A DNA stretch of 24,035 bases from JANYGA01 sp043743145 (GCA_043743145.1 JAYTXC010000073.1:1-24035); one strand, 5' to 3'; shown: positions 1-8,318, counted from the first letter of the stretch. A program made the numbers and translations. Notes: generated by a model from the letters alone, not told the origin.

Positions 1-1382
1 CCGCCCGTTCCCGGCGGGACCGCGTTCCCCGCTTCGTCGCGCACCGAAAATCGTAAAGGACCGAACGGTTTTCCACTGCGATCGGGGCGAATCTCCGACG
101 TCGGTAAGAAGCCGATCGCGGGGCTCGCGAGTTCGGTCTGCCACCACTGATTGCAGACGGCCGCATTCCCGCCGCCGACGACGTCGTGCAAGAAGCGCCA
201 CGCTTCTGGATTGAGCGGCTCGCCCGCACAGAGGATCTCTTGCAACGACGAAAGATCGAAACGTGCCGGTAACTCGTTACCCAAACGCATCAGCATACGC
301 GCGAGCGTCGGCGCGGTGTAGAACTTGCTGATTTTGTGCGTCGCGATCGTTTCGTAGACGACGGCCGTCGTCGGATAATCGGGCGAGCCCTCGCGGATGA
401 TATTCATCAATCCGTTGGCAAGCGCGCCGTAGACGATGAGCGAGTGCCCGACGATCCAGCCGATATCGCTCGTGCACCAGTACACGTCGCTCGGCGTGAT
501 CCCCGTCGTATCGGCGAGCATCGCGGCCGCCCCGGCAAGATACCCGCCGTGCGTCATCACGACACCCTTGGGTTTTCCGGTGGTCCCGCTCGTGTAGAGG
601 ATGAAGAGCGGGTGGTCGGATGCCACGATCACGGGCGCGCACGTATCGCTCTGATCCGCAACATAGGCGTCGTAGTCGCGCACGCGCGCATCGATGCGTT
701 CGGGCTGCGTACCGCGCCGCCACACGACGACGCGCAGGACGCTTGGGAGATTCGCGACCGCATCGTCGAGGATGCCGAGCAAATCGACCATCTTGCCACG
801 TCGATGCGTGAGATCGGCGCCGATGACGACCTTCGCACCGGCATCCTCGATCCGATCGCGCAGTGCCGTGGCGCCGAGGCCCGCGTAGATGACGCTATGG
901 ATCGCACCGATGCGCGCGCACGCGAGCATCGCGACGATGCCTTCAACCGAGAGCGGCATGTAGATGCAGACGCGATCGCCCGCGACGACACCGTCGGCGC
1001 GAAGCGCGTTTGCTAGCCGGTTCGTTGCCGCGAGCAAGTCGACGTACGTCGTGCGCGTTTCGAGACCGTCTTCACGGAGATAGCGATACGCAACGGCGTT
1101 CGGGTTCGCGTGCGCGTGGCGGTCGAGACACGAGACCGTCGCGTTGAGCGTTCCCCCGGGATACCACGTCGTCGCGCCGATCTCACCGTCGAGCGTGCGC
1201 GCGGGCGATTTTTCCCACACGATGCGCTTCGCACATGCAGCCCAAAACGCGAGCGGGTCTTCCAGCGCCTTTGCGTTCCATGCGTCTTGATCGGGAATCG
1301 GGGCCCATGCGGCTACACTCGCCGGCGGCGCGACGCGCTCACCCGTCGCGAGGAGACTATCGATCGGCGTGTGGTCGTTCAC
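1..1382 (-). CDS. acs: Acetyl-CoA synthetase (AMP-forming), N-terminal ~460 residues; 3' end outside window
   Basis: This enzyme activates acetate (or a similar short acid) to acetyl-CoA with ATP in the cytoplasm, through an acyl-AMP intermediate. Read on the minus strand from 1382, the frame stays open to the window edge. It shows the ANL-superfamily P-loop YTSGTTGKPKGVV, then the ACS-typical YWCTSDIGWIVGHS, then the adenine-site motif WWQTE. The N-terminal block with DPLAFWAACAKRI matches the acetyl-CoA synthetase N-terminal domain rather than general fatty acyl-CoA ligases. The start is GTG at 1382, with AGGAG at 1398-1394 upstream (11-nt spacer). An ATG at 1390 lies closer but meets a stop after three codons. 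The Shine-Dalgarno overlaps the stop codon of the upstream gene, so the two genes are probably cotranscribed. The C-terminal domain with the acetylatable lysine lies outside the window. Substrate could be propionate or another short acid. Confidence 0.93.
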   Translation of the reverse strand, partial: MNDHTPIDSLLATGERVAPPASVAAWAPIPDQDAWNAKALEDPLAFWAACAKRIVWEKSPARTLDGEIGATTWYPGGTLNATVSCLDRHAHANPNAVAYRYLREDGLETRTTYVDLLAATNRLANALRADGVVAGDRVCIYMPLSVEGIVAMLACARIGAIHSVIYAGLGATALRDRIEDAGAKVVIGADLTHRRGKMVDLLGILDDAVANLPSVLRVVVWRRGTQPERIDARVRDYDAYVADQSDTCAPVIVASDHPLFILYTSGTTGKPKGVVMTHGGYLAGAAAMLADTTGITPSDVYWCTSDIGWIVGHSLIVYGALANGLMNIIREGSPDYPTTAVVYETIATHKISKFYTAPTLARMLMRLGNELPARFDLSSLQEILCAGEPLNPEAWRFLHDVVGGGNAAVCNQWWQTELASPAIGFLPTSEIRPDRSGKPFGPLRFSVRDEAGNAVPPGTG

Positions 1383-1396
1383 GGATTCATGTACTC

Positions 1397-2272
1397 CTAA
1401 AGTTTATTGATCGCGTGATTTGCGATGAGCGCCGCACCCGATGAGGTGCGATGGACGGTGTACTGGCCGAAGTACAGTCCGCCCGACGTACGCAGATCGA
1501 CATTGACGGTTACGTTATCGCCCGCACTACGCGCTTCGATGTGTTGGATACGCGTCGACGCATTGACGATACCGGTCTCAGCGAGCGTGCCCGGCGCATC
1601 GGAACCAAACGCGGCGCGCGCCGTCGCATCGTCGCCGCGAGCGACCGCGGCAATGTACTGGCGCACGACGGCCGTCGCGAGTTTCGCAAACTCAGAATCG
1701 GTATCGTCGCTAGCTGCGGGAGCCTCGAGTTTCGGGGGTAATGTCGCGGGTGCGACCGTGCTCGGCACGCGCGTGGGAGCGGCCGCAACGATGGCGGCGG
1801 GCGGACGCGCGGGCGCTTTCGTCGCGACGGGAACACGCGTCGGCGGGTCGGGGGGCGCAGTACGTACGGGCGCCGGTGTCGCAGATGCGGCCGGCGGCGG
1901 CGACTGCGTCTGAGACGTCGCATTGGCCGGGCTCGCGTGCGTCGGCGCGGGCGAGATTTTCGGTGGCGCAGGCGATGCCGACGAGGCATGGGTCGGCGCA
2001 TCAGTTGGTTGCGGCGAACGCTTCTCCGCAGGCGCGGGCGATGCGGGCGGCTCGGTTGGAGCGGGTGTGACGGGCGCTTCGGTAGCGACGGCCGTTGCGG
2101 GCGCGTTCACGACGACCGTCTGCGTGGGTCCGCGCTTTCCGACGAACGACAATCCCGCCCCGATCACGAACCCGAGCACGACGACGGCGATGAGAATCGG
2201 GATGAGCGGTAATCCGCCGCCTGGCGGCGACGACGACGGCGGACGCGAACGGCGCGGTGCAGGATCAGACAT
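1397..2272 (-). CDS. Membrane-anchored protein with Pro/Ala/Thr-rich linker and small C-terminal domain
   Basis: A 291-residue protein of unknown function. Visible parts are: a short cytoplasmic N-terminus rich in Pro, Ser and Arg; one transmembrane segment at residues ~21-44 (LPLIPILIAVVVLGFVIGAG); a ~140-residue low-complexity linker of Pro, Ala and Thr (residues ~50-190); and a folded C-terminal domain of ~100 residues beginning near DDTDSEFAKLATAVVRQYI. The C-terminal domain resembles NTF2-like or lumazine-binding-like folds in its helix-then-strand pattern, but this is a guess. The ATG at 2272 begins MSDPAPRR; the open frame runs further upstream to 2488, but that part is antisense to a neighbouring gene and compositionally unlike the rest. 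The gene ends 14 nt before the acetyl-CoA synthetase GTG. Such an anchor plus stalk usually holds a domain outside the cytoplasmic membrane. Confidence 0.7.
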   Translation of the reverse strand: MSDPAPRRSRPPSSSPPGGGLPLIPILIAVVVLGFVIGAGLSFVGKRGPTQTVVVNAPATAVATEAPVTPAPTEPPASPAPAEKRSPQPTDAPTHASSASPAPPKISPAPTHASPANATSQTQSPPPAASATPAPVRTAPPDPPTRVPVATKAPARPPAAIVAAAPTRVPSTVAPATLPPKLEAPAASDDTDSEFAKLATAVVRQYIAAVARGDDATARAAFGSDAPGTLAETGIVNASTRIQHIEARSAGDNVTVNVDLRTSGGLYFGQYTVHRTSSGAALIANHAINKL

Positions 2273-2347
2273 CGCTTGATGTGTTCGCGTTACGGCACGC
2301 GCATACTGCGAGATGAACCCGAAAGGCACGTCGCGAAAGGCGGCGGC

Positions 2348-2668
2348 GTGATTCGCGTCCCCATTCCCATCGATGTTGCCACTATCGCCGCAACCGCGAG
2401 CGGCGTCTTTGCGCTCGGGACGCCACTTCGCGTCGACCGCCTTCTCGCGCTCGCAATCGCACACTCGCTCGGTTCGCGCGCTCCGCAAGACAAGCGCGAT
2501 CGCAGCATCCGCACGAATCTCGGGGCGTTCGTTGCGGGACGATTCGTCGTCGATATCGACGGCCGCATTTACGATCGTCCTGACGCCGTCGTTTTTTGCG
2601 CGGGAACCGCGATCTTACGCTTCTTCGCAAACGAACCCGGCCGTCGGTCGTTAGCGGCGAACGGCTAA
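2348..2668 (+). CDS. Small hypothetical protein (106 aa)
   Basis: I do not recognise this protein. The frame is open from 2276, but the GTG at 2348 is preceded by AAAGG at 2336-2340 with a 7-nt spacer, the best ribosome-binding site in the region. From there it reads VIRVPIPIDVATIAATASG, followed by a mixed hydrophobic and charged sequence with no signal peptide, cysteine cluster or obvious motif. It is divergent from the membrane-anchored protein gene (75 bp apart). Its TAA stop lies inside the right arm of a long inverted repeat. Codon usage is compatible with a real gene, but overlapping minus-strand frames also exist here, so this remains a moderate call. Confidence 0.45.
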   Translation: MIRVPIPIDVATIAATASGVFALGTPLRVDRLLALAIAHSLGSRAPQDKRDRSIRTNLGAFVAGRFVVDIDGRIYDRPDAVVFCAGTAILRFFANEPGRRSLAANG

Positions 2669-2679
2669 CGACCGACGGC
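2640..2679. repeat. 16-bp perfect inverted repeat (hairpin) at end of small gene
   Basis: The left arm GCCGTCGGTCGTTAGC (2640-2655) is the exact reverse complement of the right arm at 2664-2679, with an 8-nt loop (2656-2663). The TAA stop of the small plus-strand gene falls inside the right arm. No T-run follows, so it is not a textbook intrinsic terminator, though so stable a hairpin could still stop transcription or protect an RNA 3' end. The loop sequence GGCGAACG recurs directly at 2677-2684, and a second weaker inverted pair CGAACG/CGTTCG follows (2679-2684 with 2701-2706). The rest of 2680-2774, up to the next gene, shows no clear promoter. Confidence 0.75.
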
Positions 2680-2774
2680 GAACGCTCGCCACGCGCCGCT
2701 CGTTCGAAGGGAACGTCTCTCCACGCTGTAACGTGGTTTACCATCCTCTCCTATAGGCTTGTGAGCGTTTTCGT

Positions 2775-3584
2775 ATGTTTCCCACCTTTCGATTCCGTAT
2801 CGCCGCTGCGGCGGTAGCGGCCGTCGTCGCGTCGACCCTGTATGCGTCGAGCCCGGCATCTGCTGAGGACACACTCGCCGCGATCAAATCTCGGGGCAAG
2901 ATGATCGTCGGCGTCAAGGCCGATTATCTGCCGTTCGGCTTCCTCGATGGTGAAAATCACGTCGGCCTCGAGATCGACCTCTTGCACGATATCGCAAAAG
3001 ATCTCTTGGGCAAGGCCGACGCGATCGAGTTCGTACCGGTGGTCTCCGCCAATCGCTTCCAATTTCTGAACACGAGCAAAGTCGACTTTCTCATGTCCAC
3101 CGTGACCGTGACGGATAAGCGCAAAGAAGTCATCGATTTTTCTGCGCCCTACATGAAGTCAGGCTGGCAGATTCTCGTCAAGCGCGGGAATACGGCGATT
3201 AACGAAGCCGCCGACCTCAAAGGTAAGACCGTCGTCGTCGTGCCGGGCTCGACGGGCGAAGCGGGCATCGCGAAGCTCGTACCCGAGGCGAACCTCCTCA
3301 AACTCACGCAAACGAGCGAAGCGCTCGATGCCGTGGATCAGGGACGCGCGGATGCGTTTGTTCAAGACACGGCGCTTTTAGTCGGCCTCACGATGCAAAA
3401 GCCGCAATACAAAGCCGTCGGCGTATCGCATGACGACTTCCCGATCGCGGCCGCCTGCCGCAAGGGCGACGCGACGCCATGCGATTTCATCACGAAAGAG
3501 ATCGCGAAGTTTGCGAAAAACGGCATCCTCGCGCGAGAATACCATAAGTGGCTCTATAACAACGCGAAGCGATTCATGCCCTAA
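2775..3584 (+). CDS. Polar amino-acid ABC transporter substrate-binding protein
   Basis: A periplasmic binding protein of the SBP_bac_3 family (269 residues) that delivers a polar amino acid to the permease pair encoded downstream. A Sec signal peptide covers about residues 1-30, ending near SSPASA. The mature protein opens with the family pattern KSRGKMIVGVKADYLPFGFLD, followed by GLEIDLLHDIAKDLLG. The middle has VDFLMSTVTVTDKRKEVIDF and a hinge-region GKTVVVVPGSTGEAGI; the C-terminal lobe has the two-cysteine segment ACRKGDATPC. Length and order are normal for the family. The ATG at 2775 follows a modest GTGAG. It is first in a run of four importer genes. The exact ligand cannot be read from the sequence. 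Confidence 0.92.
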   Translation: MFPTFRFRIAAAAVAAVVASTLYASSPASAEDTLAAIKSRGKMIVGVKADYLPFGFLDGENHVGLEIDLLHDIAKDLLGKADAIEFVPVVSANRFQFLNTSKVDFLMSTVTVTDKRKEVIDFSAPYMKSGWQILVKRGNTAINEAADLKGKTVVVVPGSTGEAGIAKLVPEANLLKLTQTSEALDAVDQGRADAFVQDTALLVGLTMQKPQYKAVGVSHDDFPIAAACRKGDATPCDFITKEIAKFAKNGILAREYHKWLYNNAKRFMP

Positions 3585-3632
3585 CCGAAGGCGCGCGCCA
3601 TCGTTCTCGCAACGGGCCTCAACTTTTCGATC

Positions 3633-4283
3633 GTGCGCGATGCGGCTCCACAGCTCGCGCACGGATTCGTTCTCACGCTCGAGATCGCGTTCTTCGGCGT
3701 GATCGGGGCCCTCGCCGTCGGCGTGATCGGCGCGGCGATGCGCGTCTCGACGTCGCGTGCGGCTCGGGTCGCCGCAACCGCGTTTACCGAATTTTTCCGC
3801 AACACGCCGCCGCTCGTCCAAATTTACTTTCTCGCATTCGCGATTCCCAAGATTCCGGGGATCGGCCCGCATTTGATCCTCCCGTCGATCGTAGCCGCGA
3901 CGCTCGGGCTCGTGTTGCATCAGGGCGCGATCAATATCGAAATCTTGCGCGCGGGGCTCGGCGCCGTTTCCGCGGGCCAACGCGAAGCCGCCCAGGCGCT
4001 CGGGCTCTCGCGCATCGATGAGTTGCGCTTCGTGCTCGTGCCGCAGGCCGTGCGCATCAGTCTGCCCGCACTCGGCAACAACGTCATCTCGCTTTTCAAG
4101 AACACGACGCTCGTGGCGTCGATCGGCGTGCTCGATATCTTCGGCGAAGCAAACGACATCATCGCAACGATCCTCGTAAGCGCCGAACTTTTTCTCACCG
4201 TCGGCGTGGTCTACGTCCTCTGCGTCGCGCTGCTCGGTGCGATCTTTCGCGCGCTCGAGCGCAGGTTCGCGCTCGCGCGATGA
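3633..4283 (+). CDS. Polar amino-acid ABC transporter permease (first of two)
   Basis: A HisM/GlnP-type inner-membrane permease of ~216 residues. The pattern is AHGFVLTLEIAFFG at the N-terminus, the family-typical EFFRNTPPLVQIYF in the first third, and the EAA-loop region EAAQALGLSRIDELRFVLVPQA that docks on the ATPase. Four to five hydrophobic segments are visible. The only canonical start after the preceding stop is GTG at 3633, but it has no Shine-Dalgarno. The same frame is open from 3585 and encodes a family-like LNFSIVRDAAPQL, with GAAGG at 3587-3591 placed 8 nt before an ATC at 3600. The true N-terminus may therefore be earlier and use a rare codon. It forms a heterodimeric channel with the next gene's product. 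Confidence 0.9.
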   Translation: MRDAAPQLAHGFVLTLEIAFFGVIGALAVGVIGAAMRVSTSRAARVAATAFTEFFRNTPPLVQIYFLAFAIPKIPGIGPHLILPSIVAATLGLVLHQGAINIEILRAGLGAVSAGQREAAQALGLSRIDELRFVLVPQAVRISLPALGNNVISLFKNTTLVASIGVLDIFGEANDIIATILVSAELFLTVGVVYVLCVALLGAIFRALERRFALAR

Positions 4284-4290
4284 CGTGTAG

Positions 4291-4929
4291 ATGACGAGTT
4301 ATTTGCACGCGCTCCCCTCGCTCGCGCACGGCCTGGGCACGACGTTCCTCGTCTCGATTGCGGCAATGATCCTCGCCGTTGCGATCGGATTCGTGCTCGG
4401 CATCGTTCGCTCGCAAGTCCCACGCGCGATCGACCTGCCGATCCTTACGGTTATCGAATTCTTTCGCGGCATTCCGCTGCTCGTCTTGATGTACTTCATC
4501 TTCTTCGGACTGCCGCAACTCGGTCTCAAAACGGGGCAGAATGCGGCCGCCATCGCGGCGCTGTGCCTCTACGCGGGCGCGCTCGGAAGCGAGATCGTGC
4601 GCGGTGCGATCGTCTCGATCTCCGGCGGTCAAACCGAAGCGGCAAACGCCCTCGGTTTTTCGCGCATGCAGATTCTCGCACTCGTCGTGATCCCGCAGGC
4701 GCTGCGCCGCATGTTGCCACCCTTCGTCGGCCTCTTCGCGCTCATCGTCGAATCGAGTTCGCTCTCATCGCTCATCAACGTGACCGATCTCTTGCAGAGC
4801 GCACATCAAAATGTCGAACGCGATAACGACATCGCCTTGCCCGTTTATCTCACCGTCCTCGTCGCGTATTTCGCCGTAAATTATCCGATCTCGCTCGTCT
4901 CGCAGCGCCTCGAAAAGCGCCTCGCATGA
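4291..4929 (+). CDS. Polar amino-acid ABC transporter permease (second of two)
   Basis: The second HisQ/GlnP-type membrane permease (212 residues). It shows HGLGTTFLVSIAAMILAVAIG in transmembrane segment 1, the family signature EFFRGIPLLVLMYFIFFGLP, and the EAA loop TEAANALGFSRMQILALVVIPQALRR (only partly quoted in family terms: E-A-A-x3-G). The ATG lies 7 nt after the stop of the first permease, so translation is probably coupled. Its C-terminus INVTDLLQSAHQN resembles cytoplasmic-loop sequences of glutamate/aspartate importers. The next gene, the ATPase, follows after 29 nt. Confidence 0.92.
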   Translation: MTSYLHALPSLAHGLGTTFLVSIAAMILAVAIGFVLGIVRSQVPRAIDLPILTVIEFFRGIPLLVLMYFIFFGLPQLGLKTGQNAAAIAALCLYAGALGSEIVRGAIVSISGGQTEAANALGFSRMQILALVVIPQALRRMLPPFVGLFALIVESSSLSSLINVTDLLQSAHQNVERDNDIALPVYLTVLVAYFAVNYPISLVSQRLEKRLA

Positions 4930-4958
4930 GCCGCGCGCGCACCTGGGAGATCTAACAC

Positions 4959-5687
4959 ATGCCGATGCTCGCGATGTCTGGCGTACGCAAGGCCTTCGGA
5001 ACCAACGTCGTCCTCAAAGATATCAATCTTGCGGTCGACCCAGGTGAAGTCTGCTGCATCATCGGCCCATCGGGGAGCGGCAAATCGACCGTGTTGCGTT
5101 GCATCAACCGGCTCGTGACGATCGATGCCGGCGACGTCGTGATCGATGGACTCTCGGTCATCGATCCCGCCGTCAAAGATGTCGATCTGCGTCGGCGCGT
5201 CGGCATGGTCTTCCAGCAATTCAATCTCTTCCCGCACATGACGGCGCTCGAAAATATCACGCTCGCGCCGCGCAAAGTTCGTGGCCTCGCCGCCGACGTC
5301 GCGAACGCAACCGCACTCGCGTTACTCGAGAAAGTCGGTCTTCGCGAAAAAGCGCAGAGCTATCCCGCGCAACTCTCCGGCGGTCAGCAACAACGCGTCG
5401 CGATCGCGCGCGCGCTCGCGATGGAGCCGAAGGTGATGCTCTTCGACGAAGCGACCAGCGCCCTCGATCCCGAGATCACGGGCGAGGTGCTCGCCGTGAT
5501 GAAGGCGCTCGCGAGCGAACACACGACGATGATCTGCGTGACGCATGAAATGGGGTTCGCACGCGAAGTCGGCACGCACGTCGTCTTCATGGACGGTGGG
5601 CTCGTTGTAGAAGAGGGCCCGCCGCGCGCGATCTTCGATGCGCCGCAAGCGGATCGCACGAAAGCGTTTCTCTCGAAAGTGCTCTGA
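4959..5687 (+). CDS. Polar amino-acid ABC transporter ATP-binding protein (GlnQ/HisP type)
   Basis: The cytoplasmic ATPase of the importer (242 residues). Motifs in order: Walker A GPSGSGKS (residues 36-43), Q-loop in GMVFQQFNLFPHMTALEN, ABC signature LSGGQQQR (~141-148), Walker B VMLFDEATSALD, and switch histidine in CVTHEMGFAR. All catalytic positions are intact. The phrase FNLFPHMTALENI is characteristic of the amino-acid (GlnQ) subfamily. The ATG at 4959 has GGGAG 10-15 nt upstream. Fourth gene of the importer operon; a secreted unknown follows 1 nt after its stop and may belong to the same transcript. Confidence 0.95.
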   Translation: MPMLAMSGVRKAFGTNVVLKDINLAVDPGEVCCIIGPSGSGKSTVLRCINRLVTIDAGDVVIDGLSVIDPAVKDVDLRRRVGMVFQQFNLFPHMTALENITLAPRKVRGLAADVANATALALLEKVGLREKAQSYPAQLSGGQQQRVAIARALAMEPKVMLFDEATSALDPEITGEVLAVMKALASEHTTMICVTHEMGFAREVGTHVVFMDGGLVVEEGPPRAIFDAPQADRTKAFLSKVL

Positions 5688-5688
5688 C

Positions 5689-6225
5689 GTGGCGCGTCGC
5701 GTGACGTTTGCGGCCCTGACTTTTGCCCTCACGACGTTCGCCGCGCCGCTGGGTATCGATGCGCAAGCCGTGATTCGCGACGTGCCTTTCGGGCGTTTCT
5801 TTCCCTACGGTCTCGATGACACGCTGGTTCGCGCCGATTCTATGAGCGTGCACGCCCACGTTGCGAACGAACCGTATCTTCGCGGGTATCGCAGCACGCC
5901 GGAATCCGACGCGTACGTGCTCCTGCGCCTCTCGGTGCGCAATCCAAACGGCCATCGCGAAGACGTGCCGCTCTTTGCGGCAACGACCGTGACGCGAGGC
6001 GGGAAAACGATCGATCCCGCCGTGTACGGCCCTTTCATCGCGGCGTCCACGACGGCCGCTCCAACGTCGGCGACGATCGGGCCGCATGCGACCATCCGCA
6101 TCACGCTCGCGATCGCCAATCTCCCCGATAACGATCCGATTGCGACCGTCGTGCTCAACCCAAACGACGCGACACCCGCGTACCGAATCCGTGTTATCTT
6201 GCGATCGTCGACGCTGCGGTTGTAG
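5689..6225 (+). CDS. Secreted protein of unknown function, possible beta-sandwich
   Basis: A 178-residue protein with a Sec signal peptide (residues ~1-25, cleavage likely after IDAQA). The rest is beta-rich, with YVLLRLSVRNPNG and later TIRITLAIANLPD. That pattern is reminiscent of DUF4352-type or other immunoglobulin-like extracellular domains; this is a resemblance, not a recognised family. The start taken is GTG at 5689, 1 nt after the ATPase stop, because it places the hydrophobic signal correctly; an upstream frame from 5638 lies inside the ATPase gene. Its 3' end overlaps the convergent GH125 gene by 32 bp. Cotranscription with the importer is likely from spacing. Confidence 0.65.
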   Translation: MARRVTFAALTFALTTFAAPLGIDAQAVIRDVPFGRFFPYGLDDTLVRADSMSVHAHVANEPYLRGYRSTPESDAYVLLRLSVRNPNGHREDVPLFAATTVTRGGKTIDPAVYGPFIAASTTAAPTSATIGPHATIRITLAIANLPDNDPIATVVLNPNDATPAYRIRVILRSSTLRL

Positions 6226-7459
6226 CAGCCGAGCGTTGCCGCTTCACGAGTTCGCCGTACAGGGCGTTGGGCCACGCAAAGTCGTCGCGTGTGAACGCTT
6301 CGGGCCAATTGGCATTGAACGATTCGTGGAGGCGATGGTCGCCGACATCGGAGGCGGCGATAAAGCTCATCGTCCGCGCAATCTCCGCCGGATCGCCCGA
6401 GGTGAGCGCTTGGACGATGAGCGAGAGCGGCCAGACGTATCCGTGCGGCGTATGCGGGCTGCCTACGCCGCTCGCATATTTGCCATCGAAATAATACGGA
6501 TTGCGATTGGAGAGCACGAAACGCCGCGTCGTGCGATAGACGGCGTCGCTCGAACGACGATACCCGAGATACGGGATCGAGAGCAGCGACGGAATATTGG
6601 CATCGTCCATCAAATTGGCGTGGCCGTAGCCGTCGACTTCATACGCGAAGATATCGCCGAGGCCACGGACGTGCGCCGTGCCATAGCGCATGATGCCATG
6701 GTCGATTTGCTTCGCGAGCCCCCACGCGTTGGCCGCATTTTTCCTATTCCGGTACACCTTCGTTTCGATCGCGGCTAATCGCCGCAGCACGACGACGGCA
6801 AACATGTTGTCGGGGATGTTGTACTGGTAACGAGCCGGGTCGTCGGATGCACGAAACCCCGTCCAGAGCATCCCCGTGTCGCGTACCGGGCTCCCCTTGC
6901 CGCCGTTGACGAGGTCGGGGTGGCGGTAGTGCGAGCGTCGGTCGTGGTGTTGTTCGTCGCGAAGCGTCGTGAGCACGCGTTCGAACGCGCGGTTGACCTC
7001 AGGCGTGAAGATCGACCGATCGCCCGTCGCGCGCCAATATTTGTCGGCGAACCAAATCGGGTAGAGCAATGAATCGACTTCGAACTTACGCTCGACGACT
7101 TTGTAATCCGAGGAGAATGCGTTTGCGTACGAATCGATGAGAATGTACCGCGCCTCGCGCGCCACGACGCCACGAAGCGCCTCGGCCACGCGCTGATCGT
7201 CGGCCGCCTCGCCGATGTACGGCTCCATCACGGCGCTCGCGTCGCGCAACCATTCCGCCTCGATGTCGCCCGTCGAAACGTAGGTGGTTCCGTCGCGTTG
7301 GCGACTCGCGTGGCGATTGAGTGCCTCGTCGAAGGCCGTCAGATAGATTTGCTCGAGCTTTGCCGAGAGCATCTGCGTTTCAGCAGCGCGCGCTCCGGAG
7401 ATACCATCACAAACGAGCGTCAAGATGACGGCGAGCACGATGGCGCGCAGAAACAGCAT
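6194..7459 (-). CDS. Secreted glycoside hydrolase family 125 protein (exo-alpha-1,6-mannosidase-like)
   Basis: GH125 enzymes are metal-independent exo-alpha-1,6-mannosidases. The 421-residue product has a signal peptide MLFLRAIVLAVILTLVCDG ending near SGARA. Family blocks follow in order: STGDIEAEWLRDASAVMEPY, KFEVDSLLYPIWFADKYW, DTGMLWTGFRASDDP, YNIPDNMFAVVVL, MDDANIPSLLSIPYLGY, GVGSPHTPHGYVWPLSLI, HESFNANWPEAFTRDDFAWPNALYG. The acidic residues proposed as acid and base in characterised members lie in the DDAN and HES blocks; both are present. The start ATG at 7459 has AAGGTGG at 7471-7465; two upstream ATG/GTG frames (7474, 7513) lack this. Single gene, convergent with the secreted unknown on the left and divergent from another secreted gene on the right (95 bp between). 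No sugar-transport gene is nearby, so its substrate in this organism is unclear. Confidence 0.88.
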   Translation of the reverse strand: MLFLRAIVLAVILTLVCDGISGARAAETQMLSAKLEQIYLTAFDEALNRHASRQRDGTTYVSTGDIEAEWLRDASAVMEPYIGEAADDQRVAEALRGVVAREARYILIDSYANAFSSDYKVVERKFEVDSLLYPIWFADKYWRATGDRSIFTPEVNRAFERVLTTLRDEQHHDRRSHYRHPDLVNGGKGSPVRDTGMLWTGFRASDDPARYQYNIPDNMFAVVVLRRLAAIETKVYRNRKNAANAWGLAKQIDHGIMRYGTAHVRGLGDIFAYEVDGYGHANLMDDANIPSLLSIPYLGYRRSSDAVYRTTRRFVLSNRNPYYFDGKYASGVGSPHTPHGYVWPLSLIVQALTSGDPAEIARTMSFIAASDVGDHRLHESFNANWPEAFTRDDFAWPNALYGELVKRQRSAATTAASTIAR

Positions 7460-7554
7460 GGACGCCACCTTCATCTGCGGAATCGAACCGAATACCTTGT
7501 CGCACGGCCGCATTATTTACAAAATCCCCGTGGAAAGCGAACCGTTCCGTAACC

Positions 7555-8313
7555 ATGAATCGCGCGCCGCTCGCCGCCTCGCTCTTGACGATGGTCCTCG
7601 TCGCGCTCCCGCATGCGGCGCTCGCGGCGGAGCAGACGTACGTCGTTACGGGGAAAGACAGCTTCGCGATTGGCGCGGGCGATATTCGGAGCGTAGTCTC
7701 GTATAGTGGAACGCAGCGCCTGAGCGTTTCGCGCCACGGGAAAACGATGCGTTTCAAGGCTCATGTCATCTACACACGTAGCGACGGCACCGCGCAGAGC
7801 GATGCGAGCGGCGACTACCTCGCCGACGTCATGCCCTCGGGGGAAACGCTCGACTTCGCCGATCACGACCCCGACTATCTTACGGTGCTCAACCAACCGT
7901 TCTCGGCGCAACTCGATCGCGCGACGCTCGGTGATCTCCAACATCTTAAGGGCCCGCTCCCGTTCGATTTTCCCTCTCCTTTTACTGGATCGTCGTTGCA
8001 CGGCTATCTCCAACATATCGGCGACGCGCCCGTCGGTCCGCGTCGCGCGATCGGCGTACGCTTCGAGTCGGCGGGTCCGATGAAAGGCGGCTTACCCGAT
8101 CGCCCAGGACTCACGCTCGTTGGGACGATTGCGATGCGGGGAACGGCATACTACGATCTCGATACGGCGCTCCTTCTCGTGCTCGATACGCGGGTCACGA
8201 TCACCGGCAACGTGTCGAATCGGTCGGGAAAAGACCCGGTCACGATCACGTACGCGCGGACGATTCGTGCCGACGTCCCACATGCGATGCAGAGCGCAGG
8301 CAAGGCGCCATAG
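7555..8313 (+). CDS. Secreted protein of unknown function (252 aa)
   Basis: Unrecognised. The ATG at 7555 begins a clear Sec signal peptide (residues 1-24, MNRAPLAASLLTMVLVALPH then AALA). The mature part is beta-strand rich: TYVVTGKDSFAIGAGD at the start, SSLHGYLQHIGDAPVG in the middle, and GTAYYDLDTALLLVLDTRVTI near the end. It has no cysteines in the mature part and no catalytic motif that I can name. The alternating strands and a late TYARTIR resemble lipoprotein-carrier-like or YceI-like folds only loosely. It lies 50 bp before the sigma factor gene on the same strand, so it may be cotranscribed with it or merely precede its promoter. Confidence 0.65.
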   Translation: MNRAPLAASLLTMVLVALPHAALAAEQTYVVTGKDSFAIGAGDIRSVVSYSGTQRLSVSRHGKTMRFKAHVIYTRSDGTAQSDASGDYLADVMPSGETLDFADHDPDYLTVLNQPFSAQLDRATLGDLQHLKGPLPFDFPSPFTGSSLHGYLQHIGDAPVGPRRAIGVRFESAGPMKGGLPDRPGLTLVGTIAMRGTAYYDLDTALLLVLDTRVTITGNVSNRSGKDPVTITYARTIRADVPHAMQSAGKAP

Positions 8314-8318
8314 CGAAC

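Noticed and set aside
2709..2736. ECF-like promoter (GGGAAC plus ACGTGG) before the amino-acid importer
   Set aside because: Spacing fits loosely, but a single short match in GC-rich DNA is not enough evidence.
2290..2744. Minus-strand frames over the small 106-aa gene
   Set aside because: They lack a ribosome-binding site and are Arg/Ser-rich; the plus frame has AAAGG at good distance.
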